Assembly (NCBI GenBank): GCA_947475315.1
Contig: CANJMY010000031.1
Span: 1-38,780, forward strand
Direction of reading: 5' to 3'
Origin: Pseudomonadota bacterium
GTDB taxonomy: Bacteria > Myxococcota_A > UBA796 > GCA-2862545
Length of the DNA stretch: 38,780 bases
Made by a program: the position numbers and the translations under genes. The notes below the pieces were generated by a model. It was not told where the DNA came from and did no database searches. It worked only from the letters and a program-made list of their open reading frames with translations. Below, one piece after another: positions 1-13,435 of this stretch (its first letter is position 1; every line of letters begins with the position of its first letter).

Positions 1-641
1 AGCAGGCGCAGCCCGCCGTCCTCGGGGCGCACGCGGTCCGGGTGGATGCCCACGTTGAGCATGGGGCCCGGCACCTTCCAGTTGTAGAACAGGTCGCGCA
101 TGGCGTCGGTGTGCCAGCCCAGGTTGGGGCGCAGGCTGCCGGGCGCGTTGACGTAGCGGTTGACCACCACGCCGTCCTTCTCGCGCTCGCCGATGCGGGC
201 GTCCTCGCCGATCAGGGCGCGAACGGCCTCAAAGCGCGAGCTGGTGAACAGGTCGTGGGCCCACTCGGACTGCACGGAGAACATGCCGGTGCGCTGCATG
301 AACGGCTTGCCGTCCGGGTCCTCGCCCACCCACACGGGCACGCCGAACACGGACGTGGTGCCGGAGCTGAGCAGCTTGGCCTCGACCTGCTTGATCTCCT
401 CAAGCAGCCGGGGGACCTCCTCGGTCGTCAGCACGCGGTCGAAGACCAGAAAGCCGTGGATGTCCAGGTAGGCCTTCTGCAGCGGCGTGATCGCGTCGCG
501 CAGCTTGAAGCGCACCGAGTAGGGCATCTTGGCGGCGCGGGCGCGGGCGTCGGCGTCCGACAACTCAAGCAGCGCGGACTCGTCGTACGCGGGCGGCGGC
601 AGATCAGCGGACACAGGCTCAGAGACGGCGGCAGTGGACAT
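1..641 (-). CDS. Phytanoyl-CoA dioxygenase (PhyH)-like protein, C-terminus cut by the window edge
   Basis: The frame is open from an ATG at 641 to the left edge, giving 213 residues without the C-terminus. After an N-terminal region of about 55 residues comes a PhyH-like start (LDIHGFLVFDRVLTTEEV) and then GWHTDAM, in which His177 and Asp179 fit the HxD iron-binding pair of Fe(II)/2-oxoglutarate oxygenases. The distal His and the Arg that binds 2-oxoglutarate would lie off the window. PhyH-family enzymes hydroxylate acyl-CoAs or many secondary metabolites, so the substrate cannot be named. The gene lies 39 bases downstream of the MpaB-like gene on the same strand, with an AT-rich palindrome in the gap. 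The two are probably co-transcribed, possibly with an extra internal promoter. Confidence 0.75.
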   Translation of the reverse strand, partial: MSTAAVSEPVSADLPPPAYDESALLELSDADARARAAKMPYSVRFKLRDAITPLQKAYLDIHGFLVFDRVLTTEEVPRLLEEIKQVEAKLLSSGTTSVFGVPVWVGEDPDGKPFMQRTGMFSVQSEWAHDLFTSSRFEAVRALIGEDARIGEREKDGVVVNRYVNAPGSLRPNLGWHTDAMRDLFYNWKVPGPMLNVGIHPDRVRPEDGGLRL

Positions 642-669
642 GGCGGACTCCCCGGTCGGCGCGAATAAT

Positions 670-683
670 CAAACAATCGTTTA
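670..683. promoter_or_regulatory. Palindrome CAAAC-N3-4-GTTT, possible TetR/PsrA-type operator
   Basis: CAAACAATCGTTTA has inverted arms AAAC (671-674) and GTTT (679-682) around four bases. It sits in an AT-rich island inside otherwise GC-rich sequence and overlaps the stop codon of the MpaB-like gene. It is about 29-42 bases upstream of the PhyH-like start. The pattern resembles the published PsrA operator form (G/C)AAAC-N2-4-GTTT(G/C), which belongs to a TetR-family fatty-acid regulator. No regulator gene is visible here, so assignment to any family is a guess. Confidence 0.3.
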
Positions 684-1655
684 AGTGCCAGCGGTCTTGC
701 TCGCCTTGTCCATGCGGTCGAGCACCTTCTTGGGCCCGAGCCGCATCCGCTCGTAGCCGTCTGGGTAGCTCGGGTAGGCCTTGAAGAAGGCCGTGTCCCA
801 GAAGCGCTGCTCGTTCCAGGGCGTGACGTGGCGCAGCACGCGCTTGCGGGCCGCCAGCAGGCCCCCGACCGCCGCGCGCACCCCGAGCGACGGGCGACGC
901 AGGCCGAGCGCCTCCACCACCCCATCGTCGAGGAGGATGGCCGACACGACCGGCACCACCGCGCCGCGCACCGGCTTGGGCAGGCGCTCGGCGATCGCCG
1001 ACAGCAGGCCGCGCGCGACGGACTCGTTCTCCGGCGTGTAGGCCCGGGCGCGCCGCTCGTAGGCCTCGCGCCAGGCCTGCAGGCCTTCATAGTCGTCGGG
1101 CAGGTCGCGCATGCCCATCTCCTCGCCCATCGCCCGGTACAGGTTGAACAACGCGTCGCGCTCGTTCGTGCGCAGCGGTCGCCAGCCGTGGCGCGCGATC
1201 CACTGCGCCGGGTCGATCACAAACACCGACAGGGTCAGCAGGTAGTCGTCGTTGGAGATCTTGTAGTGCCCGTGGATCTTCTGGAGGTGCGCGATCATCT
1301 CGCGGCCCTCGGGCGTGCGCGGGCCGGGGCCCACGATCTCCACCAGGATCGCCTTGGTGTCGTCCAGGCGCTTGGTGCCGTCGCGCTCGTACTGGCCGGT
1401 GGCGTGCAGCAGCGCGGTGATCGACGGGATGGTGAACGTGCGCAGCTGGCCCAGCTCGGTCGCCACGAACACGTCGAGCGGGAACACGTGGTTGGCGAGC
1501 AGGTTCACGATCGCGTGCGCGTCGGATTTGGGATCGAGCGCGTCGATGGCGCGCTCCCAGCGGTCGTCGCGGCGCTGGATGACGTCAAAGGGCCATGCCT
1601 TCGTGTCTTCCTCCCACTCTGGGGGTCGCACGCGCCGCGTGGCCTGTCGAGCCAC
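681..1655 (-). CDS. Oxygenase MpaB / rubber-oxygenase-like (DUF2236) family protein
   Basis: This 324-residue protein has the hallmarks of the MpaB/latex-clearing-protein (DUF2236) fold. There is an Arg/Thr-containing helix (RTFTIPSITALLHATGQ). It is followed by KIHGHYKI with His128, and by YLLTLSVFVIDPAQWI, which matches the family's 'Y...d...L.wv' segment. Family members bind b-type haem and oxidatively cleave isoprenoid or other hydrophobic substrates, but most are uncharacterised. There is no signal peptide or clear membrane segment, so the protein is probably cytoplasmic or peripheral. The reading frame begins with GTG and has no strong Shine-Dalgarno sequence, so the start is uncertain. 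The PhyH-like gene follows after 39 bases, and the M48 gene is divergent with 52 bases between the starts. Two oxygenases in a row suggest lipid or isoprenoid catabolism, which is inference. Confidence 0.7.
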   Translation of the reverse strand: MARQATRRVRPPEWEEDTKAWPFDVIQRRDDRWERAIDALDPKSDAHAIVNLLANHVFPLDVFVATELGQLRTFTIPSITALLHATGQYERDGTKRLDDTKAILVEIVGPGPRTPEGREMIAHLQKIHGHYKISNDDYLLTLSVFVIDPAQWIARHGWRPLRTNERDALFNLYRAMGEEMGMRDLPDDYEGLQAWREAYERRARAYTPENESVARGLLSAIAERLPKPVRGAVVPVVSAILLDDGVVEALGLRRPSLGVRAAVGGLLAARKRVLRHVTPWNEQRFWDTAFFKAYPSYPDGYERMRLGPKKVLDRMDKASKTAGT

Positions 1656-1707
1656 TGCGAGGCGCCAGACCGTCCGCGCGATACGGGCTCACCTCGACGG
1701 ACAAGCC

Positions 1708-2976
1708 ATGAACGCCCCCCTCGACGCCCTCCGCTTTGCCCCCGAGCGCATCCTGATCGAGAGCCTCTCCGAGCGCTTCGGCCTGGACCTGCTGATCGAT
1801 CACTTCATCTCGTCGGGGAGCGTGCGGTCCTCGTACGACGCCGTCCTGGCGTCGCAGCTTCGGCTGACGCGCCTGCTCGCCCCGCGCCTGCTCGGCCTGC
1901 TCGACGACGTGTGCGGGCGGCTGGCCTTCACCGAGCCGCTCGAGCTGTTCGTCGCGCAGGACGCGAGCGTGAACGCGGGCGCGATGCACCGCCTGTCGCC
2001 GACCGAGCCGCACGTGCTCACGCTGACGAGCGCGCTGGTGGAGCGCATGTCGGACGACGAGCTGCGCTTCGTGCTCGGCCACGAGATCGGCCACCTCACC
2101 TACCGCCACTACCGGGCGCGCCTGGCCGTCCCGGCGTTCGGTGAGGACGAGCAAGGCCAGTCCAAGGCGCCGCCGCTGCTGGTGCGTCGCATCGAGAGCT
2201 GGGACCGTATGGCCGAGCTGAGCGCGGACCGCGCGGGCCTGCTGGTCGCGGATGGTCGGCTGGACGTGGCGGTGAGCGCGTTCTTCAAGATCCAGAGCGG
2301 GCTTGGCCCCGAGCACCTGCGCTTTGACGTGAGCGCGTTCATCGACCAGCTCGCCACGCTGCAGAACCTGGAGCGTCGCGAGCTGCTCGCGCAGTTCAGC
2401 CACCCGGCCACGCCCATTCGCGTGCGGGCGCTGCAGCTCTTCCAGCAAGCGCGGGACGCGGGCTTGGGCATGGACGAAGTGGACCCGGCGGTGGAGTCGC
2501 TCGCGCGCCTGATGGACTACGCGCCCAGCCAGCCGATCGAGATCCACGCCCACACGCTGTTGCTCACCGGCGGCCTGCTGCTCGGCCACGCCGACGTGGA
2601 CACGATGGAGGAGGCGGAGTGGACCACGCTCATGCACCTGCTCTTGCCGCTGTCGGCCGACCCTGAGGCGGACGTCACGCGCATTCACTCCACGCAGGAG
2701 GCGGAGGCGGCGTTGGACTCAAGCGCCGCGTGGCTGCGCGAGAACGCGGGCGAAGAGCGCTACGACCTGTTCCGCGGCCTGGCACACATCGCGTGCACCG
2801 ACGGGAAGGTGCACCCCGACGAGCGCGTCCGCCTCTACGCGATCGCCGACAAGCTCGACATCCCGCGCCGCGCGGCGGACGAGATGCTCTACGAGGTGCT
2901 GGCGGACCACTTGCAGACGCAGACCATGCGTGGCCTGCCTCCGCCGCGGCTCACTCGCCCTGCAAGACCCGCTTGA
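1708..2976 (+). CDS. M48-family metalloprotease with C-terminal TerB-like domain
   Basis: The protein has 422 residues. HEIGH at 125-129 gives the zinc ligands His125 and His129 with catalytic Glu126, and ELSADRAG supplies the third ligand, Glu170, as in peptidase family M48. The last roughly 100 residues (ERYDLFRGLAHIACTDGKVH and onward) look like a TerB/tellurite-resistance helical domain, in which the DGKVHPDE stretch is typical. No transmembrane helix is evident, so this is a soluble M48 relative and not an HtpX- or Ste24-type membrane protease. The open frame extends upstream to 1315, but that part overlaps the divergent oxygenase gene and looks non-coding, so the ATG at 1708 was chosen. 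The 3' end overlaps the convergent TlpA-like gene by 26 bases. Confidence 0.8.
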   Translation: MNAPLDALRFAPERILIESLSERFGLDLLIDHFISSGSVRSSYDAVLASQLRLTRLLAPRLLGLLDDVCGRLAFTEPLELFVAQDASVNAGAMHRLSPTEPHVLTLTSALVERMSDDELRFVLGHEIGHLTYRHYRARLAVPAFGEDEQGQSKAPPLLVRRIESWDRMAELSADRAGLLVADGRLDVAVSAFFKIQSGLGPEHLRFDVSAFIDQLATLQNLERRELLAQFSHPATPIRVRALQLFQQARDAGLGMDEVDPAVESLARLMDYAPSQPIEIHAHTLLLTGGLLLGHADVDTMEEAEWTTLMHLLLPLSADPEADVTRIHSTQEAEAALDSSAAWLRENAGEERYDLFRGLAHIACTDGKVHPDERVRLYAIADKLDIPRRAADEMLYEVLADHLQTQTMRGLPPPRLTRPARPA

Positions 2977-3568
2977 TGGCGGCGTAGTCCGTGTCGGAGA
3001 TCTGACCGCTGCGAACGCAGCGCGTGCGACCCTGGCCGTCGAGGAAGAAGTTCAGCGGGATGGCGACCGACGCGTCCAGGCCGTTGCTCGTGAGCCACGA
3101 CTCCAGGTTCTTCACGTCGTCGATGCGCGGGCCCACGGGCAGGTCCGGGTGCTCGGTGGCGAAGTGCGTCACCTTGCCGCCGTTGTCGTCGACCGACAGC
3201 AGCGTGAAGCCGGTCTTCACGCCGTCGGCGGCGAGCTTGCCCTGCCACTTCACGATGAGCGGCATCTCGGCCACGCACGGCTTGCACCAAGTGGCCCAGA
3301 CATTGAGCCAGCGCCACTCGCCGTTGGCGGGGACCGCCGCCGAGTCCGCGAGGCCCGGCCACACGAACGGCTTGGCGTCCGCCTCGGTGAAGTGCGAGTC
3401 GCAGAACGCGGCGACGGCCTTGGGGTCCTTCTCGAGCGGCGGCGGAGCCACCACCGCGTCCACGCGGCTAGGCGCGGGCGCAGAGGACTTGGCGGCGTCG
3501 CCAGTGCAGGCGACAGCGACCGTCAGCGCCGAGGCGACGACGGTCAGGCGAACGAGGGTACGGCGCAT
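2951..3568 (-). CDS. TlpA-like thioredoxin-fold lipoprotein
   Basis: The protein has 205 residues. The N-terminus (MRRTLVRLTVVASALTVAVAC) is a signal sequence with Cys21 in a slightly weak lipobox (Ala at -3). A Ser/Ala/Pro linker follows, then a thioredoxin-like domain with WATWCKPC, the redox pair being Cys95 and Cys98. The cis-Pro region is AIPLNFFLDGQG. TlpA/ResA-type proteins reduce periplasmic disulfides, for example in cytochrome c or CuA maturation. An upstream in-frame ATG at 3601 would put 11 charged residues before the signal sequence and overlap the OmpA-like gene, so 3568 is preferred. It is the last gene of the VKOR operon, 11 bases after the OmpA-like stop. Membrane anchoring is inferred from the lipobox. 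Confidence 0.82.
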   Translation of the reverse strand: MRRTLVRLTVVASALTVAVACTGDAAKSSAPAPSRVDAVVAPPPLEKDPKAVAAFCDSHFTEADAKPFVWPGLADSAAVPANGEWRWLNVWATWCKPCVAEMPLIVKWQGKLAADGVKTGFTLLSVDDNGGKVTHFATEHPDLPVGPRIDDVKNLESWLTSNGLDASVAIPLNFFLDGQGRTRCVRSGQISDTDYAAIKRVLQGE

Positions 3569-3579
3569 GTCCACTCCGA

Positions 3580-4281
3580 TCACAGGCGACAGTCGATCCA
3601 CGCGACGAACGCGCTGCGGTTCAGATCATCGGGCGTGCACGACTCGGTGGCGCCAGAGCGCTCCCAGGTGCAGAACTGGTCGTCGAGCTGCGCGAACTCC
3701 TCACCGAGCCACAGCAGGCCGACCTCACGATCCAGGTCCGGATCGTTGAACTTGGCCTTGAGGTGGTCGAGCACGGACTTGCCGCGGGCCTGGGAGAGGT
3801 CACGGTTGTGGACCTCGGAGCCCTCAGGCGACGAGCGCGCCACGACGAAGAAGTAGGACGCGCCCTTCTGGTCCGCGAACAGCTTGTCGAGCAGGGCCTC
3901 GTCGCCCGCGTCGAGCGCCGGCGAGTCCTTGTCGAACTGCAGGATGCCCGCGCGGCCCTGGAGCGGCTGGAACAGGGAGTTGAAGTCGCCGCCCGACAGC
4001 GTGGCGACCGACTTGGCCTCCAGCGGCTGACAGCCACGAACCTCACCTGTGGTCAGCAGACCGCAGGACTGCAGGACGCGACGCAGGACCTTCTTGAGGT
4101 CCGCGGAGCAGTAGCCCTCGTCCGACGCCTGGGCGACGGCGACCGCGCTGGCCTCGTCCGCCGGCTTGGCCTCGTTCTCGATCAGGCGAGCCTCGGCCTG
4201 GTTCGTCCAGCTGCCGACGAGCGCAGGCGCCACCAGCAGGAACGCAAAGAAGAGCGCGCCGCGTGCGATGTTCGGGTTCAA
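3580..4281 (-). CDS. Exported OmpA-C-like (peptidoglycan-binding type) protein
   Basis: The protein has 233 residues. An N-terminal hydrophobic segment (about residues 8-23) ending near NQAEA looks like a signal peptide. From about residue 110 there is an OmpA-C-like pattern: ILQFDKDSPALD, then NRDLSQARGKSVLDHL (compare the family's 'L...RA..V..yL'), and a closing Asn-Arg-rich strand. It also contains five or more Cys residues, consistent with an oxidised envelope protein. The start codon is TTG. It is supported by a strong GGAGG seven bases upstream and by a four-base TTGA overlap with the VKOR stop, a typical translational-coupling arrangement. OmpA-C domains bind peptidoglycan. Here it could tether the redox module to the wall or be one of its substrates, which is inference. 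Confidence 0.65.
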   Translation of the reverse strand: MNPNIARGALFFAFLLVAPALVGSWTNQAEARLIENEAKPADEASAVAVAQASDEGYCSADLKKVLRRVLQSCGLLTTGEVRGCQPLEAKSVATLSGGDFNSLFQPLQGRAGILQFDKDSPALDAGDEALLDKLFADQKGASYFFVVARSSPEGSEVHNRDLSQARGKSVLDHLKAKFNDPDLDREVGLLWLGEEFAQLDDQFCTWERSGATESCTPDDLNRSAFVAWIDCRL

Positions 4282-5561
4282 GGCGTCACCTCCGTGGGGG
4301 TGGTCGGGGTCGGGGTCGAGGCGCCCTTGGCCAGAAGACGGGTCAGCGCCCAGTCCATGCCCATGTCCGTGTCTTCGTCACAGAGCTTGGTGCCCTCGAC
4401 GTAGACCTGCGGGGTGAGGACCTGGAGGTGGTTCGCGACCGCCCAGCGCAGGGAGCGGTTGAGCTTCTGCTTGGCCGCGGCGGTGCCGAGGCAGTCCTTC
4501 ACTTCCGGGAAGGCGGCGGCGACCATGGTGGCGGCCGCGGTGGGGTCGGCGGTGGCCGCGGTGCGGACCTCTTCGCTGTGCTCAAACGCCCAGGCGATCA
4601 CCTTGTCGGCGTTCTCGCCGGCGCAGAGGACGGCCTCGCTGACGGCGCAGGCGCCCGGGTGCAGCGCGCTGGAGATCATCCAGTTGCAGGTGTTGTCCAG
4701 CGGGAAGAGGACGGCCTTGCGGTCGAGCTCAGCGTCCAGGCCGGAGGCGACCAGGCGCTTCTCGAAGCCGGCGCACGACGGGCAGAGCGGGTCGAGCACC
4801 TCGATGGTCGCCTTGCCGGTATGGTGGGCACCCAACGACACCATGACGCCGTACGGATCCTCGGGCTTCTCGAGGGTGCCGCAGGTGCCGATGTACTTGT
4901 CGAAGTTGGGCACGAAGCTGAAGTACAGGCCGACGGCGACGCCGACGAACACCACACCTTCGACCACGCCGACGATGTGCTGGCCCCAAGGCGTGGGGCC
5001 GGGGCCCGCGGGCGCCTCGTCCTCAGCGACCTCCTCGCCCTCCTCCGTCTGGAGCGGGGCGGCGGTCTTGCCCGCGCCGACCGCGAGCGCGATGGCGGCG
5101 CCGAAGCCGACCGCGCTCGACGAGTAGATACCGACGCACAGCTTGCAGAACTCGGAGAGCTGCGTGGCGGCGATGTAGCCGAACACCGCCGACGTCAGCA
5201 GCGGCACCAGCCAGGCGGCCACGGCGAAGCGCGCGGCGTGGACGTCACGGTCCCGCTTGTTCACGATCAGCTCGACCGAGCGGTAGAGCAGGTACGCGAA
5301 CACCGCCATGCCTGGCAGCGCGATGGGCAGGCCGCCCCACAGCGCGTCACGGAACACGGACGAGTACGGGCTCATCAGCGCGGCGTGGCAGCCGGACGCC
5401 GCGGACGGGTCTGAGGCCAGCAGCCCAGGGATGAACGAGCAGTGGATGTCATGGGTCTGACGATCCAGGTGCTCGACGAAGTCCGAGGTGAGGTAGCCGG
5501 AGAAGTACAGGCCAGCCGCGGATGCAGCGAGCATCACGAGCGTGGGGATCCGAGGACGCAT
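4278..5561 (-). CDS. VKOR (vitamin K epoxide reductase family) fused to a DsbA-like thioredoxin domain
   Basis: The protein has 427 residues. The N-terminal half is a multi-pass VKOR domain. It has loop cysteines Cys41 and Cys58, the conserved Ser64 of the S-x-Y-S segment, and the membrane CxxC pair Cys139/Cys142 (EFCKLCVGIY). After an acidic linker (about 172-190) and one more membrane segment (about 196-217) comes a periplasmic thioredoxin-fold domain with CPSC at 260-263. Fused VKOR-Trx proteins replace DsbB plus DsbA: the Trx part oxidises secreted proteins and VKOR passes electrons to quinone. The ATG at 5561 has GGAGG five bases upstream. The gene heads a three-gene operon with the OmpA-like and TlpA-like genes. 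A TTGACG near 5622 on the minus strand could be a -35 box, but no convincing -10 follows. Confidence 0.88.
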   Translation of the reverse strand: MRPRIPTLVMLAASAAGLYFSGYLTSDFVEHLDRQTHDIHCSFIPGLLASDPSAASGCHAALMSPYSSVFRDALWGGLPIALPGMAVFAYLLYRSVELIVNKRDRDVHAARFAVAAWLVPLLTSAVFGYIAATQLSEFCKLCVGIYSSSAVGFGAAIALAVGAGKTAAPLQTEEGEEVAEDEAPAGPGPTPWGQHIVGVVEGVVFVGVAVGLYFSFVPNFDKYIGTCGTLEKPEDPYGVMVSLGAHHTGKATIEVLDPLCPSCAGFEKRLVASGLDAELDRKAVLFPLDNTCNWMISSALHPGACAVSEAVLCAGENADKVIAWAFEHSEEVRTAATADPTAAATMVAAAFPEVKDCLGTAAAKQKLNRSLRWAVANHLQVLTPQVYVEGTKLCDEDTDMGMDWALTRLLAKGASTPTPTTPTEVTP

Positions 5562-5755
5562 GTGCGCCTCCGCGACGGGAGGTTGGAGGGACCCCCGTCG
5601 TGGCGACCTTCAGGTCTTGCCACGTCAAGGGCAGGTCTAAGTTAACCGATGAGCTTTCTGGCGTCCAGGCGAGAGGCCGCACGCACCCGACGAAATGGCC
5701 GCGCCGAGTAGCCTGTCCACCCACGGTGCGCCGCCCGTAGTTCGCCGATCGCCCG

Positions 5756-7078
5756 TCAGGGCGCCGGGCAGGTCGCGGTGCGCCAGAGCGTCGACCCGGC
5801 GACCGGCTCGGCGGGGCCGCAGCGGGCGGGCGGCTCGGGCGCGTCGATCGCCACGGCCAGCCAGCGCCCCGCCTCCGGGAGCCCGGCGGTCGCCCGGGTC
5901 CAACGCCGCCCCGCCGCCGTGAAGCAGGCCACCCCCGGAGGCCCGCCTGGGCACGTCCAGGTGTTGGAGGGTCCGATCGGCACGGCGCCGGTGGACTCGA
6001 ACAGCCACATGTCCCACAGGGCGTTGGGGAACAGCGCGACTGCCTCGCCGTCGACCGGCAGCCGCCACAGCGCGTCCGTCGCCTCCTGGTAGCGCGAGGG
6101 GCGCGGCGTCGCGCCGAGCGAGGCCAGCGCCAACGTCACGACGGCCGCCCTCGCGAGGCCGGTCCAGCCCCAGCCCGCGACCGGCGCCGCCGCCAGGGTC
6201 AGGCACGGCAGCACCCAGAAGATCTGCACCGGCTCGCGCGCCCGGGCGACGAACGCGACGATCGCCACGCCCGCGACGATCGCCGTCACGCCCCGCGCCA
6301 GCGCGCGACGCCCCAGCCCGCCGCCCGCGACGCCCAACACGGCCGCGACCAGCACGACCGCCGCCACGCCCAACGCCTGCGCCCGGGGCGCGTCCGTGAG
6401 CGTCCCGCTGAACCCGAGGCGGAGCATCCCCCACAGCCGGTCGGGGTCGTCGTCGACCGGGGGGTGGCTGCCCGACCCGAGCACGCCCAGCCCGATCCCC
6501 GCGAGCGCCGCGCCCAGCGCCAGCGCGGCCAGGCCTCGCGTGCGCGCCGGCACACACGCGCCCACCAGGAGGAGCTCCAGCACCAGCCCCGGCGCGGTCG
6601 CGTAGTGCAGCCAGGGCAGCAGCGCCGCCGTCAGGGCCCAGACCACACCCGCGCGCGCGCTCCCCTCGCCCGTCCGCACCAGCGCGTAGAGATGCCAGGC
6701 CAACACGGCCGCCGCCGGCGCGTACGCCCGGTACAGCGCCGCCTGCTGCACAAAGGCGGGGAGCACGGCCAGCGCCACCGCCGCGAGCGTCGCCCCCACA
6801 CGACTCGCGCCCGCCGCCCGCGCGGTCGCGCCGACGCCCAGGATCGCCGCCGCCGCCGCGACCGTCGACACCGCACGGCCAAGCGTCACCACGGACTCGC
6901 GCGCCGCGAGCGCGTTGACGATCCAGCTGAGGAGCGGCGGGTTGGTCGCCCACTCCGACGGGCTGAACGGCCCGACGAGCGCGAGCTCCTCGGCGTCCGC
7001 GGGCCAGCCGAGCGCCGTCGCCCGCAGCGCCGTCGCCAGGCCCACGACCCCGATCATCGCGATCCAGACCCGATCCAT
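5756..7078 (-). CDS. Multi-pass membrane protein, GT-C / PMT-like glycosyltransferase
   Basis: The protein has 440 residues and consists mostly of hydrophobic Ala/Val/Leu-rich helices, with a soluble C-terminal region of roughly 120 residues. The first external loop, right after the first helix, has an Asp-Glu-Glu cluster (WPADAEELALVG) followed by NPPLLSWI. This is the layout of GT-C enzymes of the GT39/ArnT/PMT type, where acidic residues in loop 1 are catalytic and a PPL motif opens the next helix. Such enzymes move sugars from polyprenyl phosphates to proteins or lipids on the outer face. No closer family is recognised. A much longer upstream frame exists but overlaps the repeat-protein gene, so the ATG at 7078 is used. 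It lies 28 bases after the giant gene's stop, same strand, so co-transcription is likely. Confidence 0.55.
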   Translation of the reverse strand: MDRVWIAMIGVVGLATALRATALGWPADAEELALVGPFSPSEWATNPPLLSWIVNALAARESVVTLGRAVSTVAAAAAILGVGATARAAGASRVGATLAAVALAVLPAFVQQAALYRAYAPAAAVLAWHLYALVRTGEGSARAGVVWALTAALLPWLHYATAPGLVLELLLVGACVPARTRGLAALALGAALAGIGLGVLGSGSHPPVDDDPDRLWGMLRLGFSGTLTDAPRAQALGVAAVVLVAAVLGVAGGGLGRRALARGVTAIVAGVAIVAFVARAREPVQIFWVLPCLTLAAAPVAGWGWTGLARAAVVTLALASLGATPRPSRYQEATDALWRLPVDGEAVALFPNALWDMWLFESTGAVPIGPSNTWTCPGGPPGVACFTAAGRRWTRATAGLPEAGRWLAVAIDAPEPPARCGPAEPVAGSTLWRTATCPAP

Positions 7079-7106
7079 CGTCCGCCGATCGACCGGGTCC
7101 TCCACG

Positions 7107-13292
<6,186 letters not shown>

Positions 13293-13435
13293 GGAGGCTC
13301 CCGCGGCTGGATCCCACGGCCGCAAACGGATTCGTAGCATGGGCGCAGGCCGCCGGTCGATGCCCGAAGATCGTGGATCCGGCGAGGCGTCGTGCACCAC
13401 GCGATCCCCACGGACGAACCTGTTAGCGATCGGCC

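Noticed and set aside
1315..1707. Upstream extension of the M48 protein
   Set aside because: It overlaps the divergent oxygenase gene and gives no recognisable domain. The ATG at 1708 fits the family start.
828..2144. 438-residue plus-strand frame opposite the MpaB-like gene
   Set aside because: It is an Arg/Ala/His-rich shadow of two real genes, with no start signals.
3569..3601. Longer start for the TlpA-like gene (ATG at 3601)
   Set aside because: It would add 11 residues before the signal sequence and overlap the OmpA-like gene.
5637..6953. 438-residue Gly/Arg-rich frame on the minus strand
   Set aside because: It overlaps the GT-C-like gene in another frame. Its product is low-complexity, while the other frame shows membrane helices.
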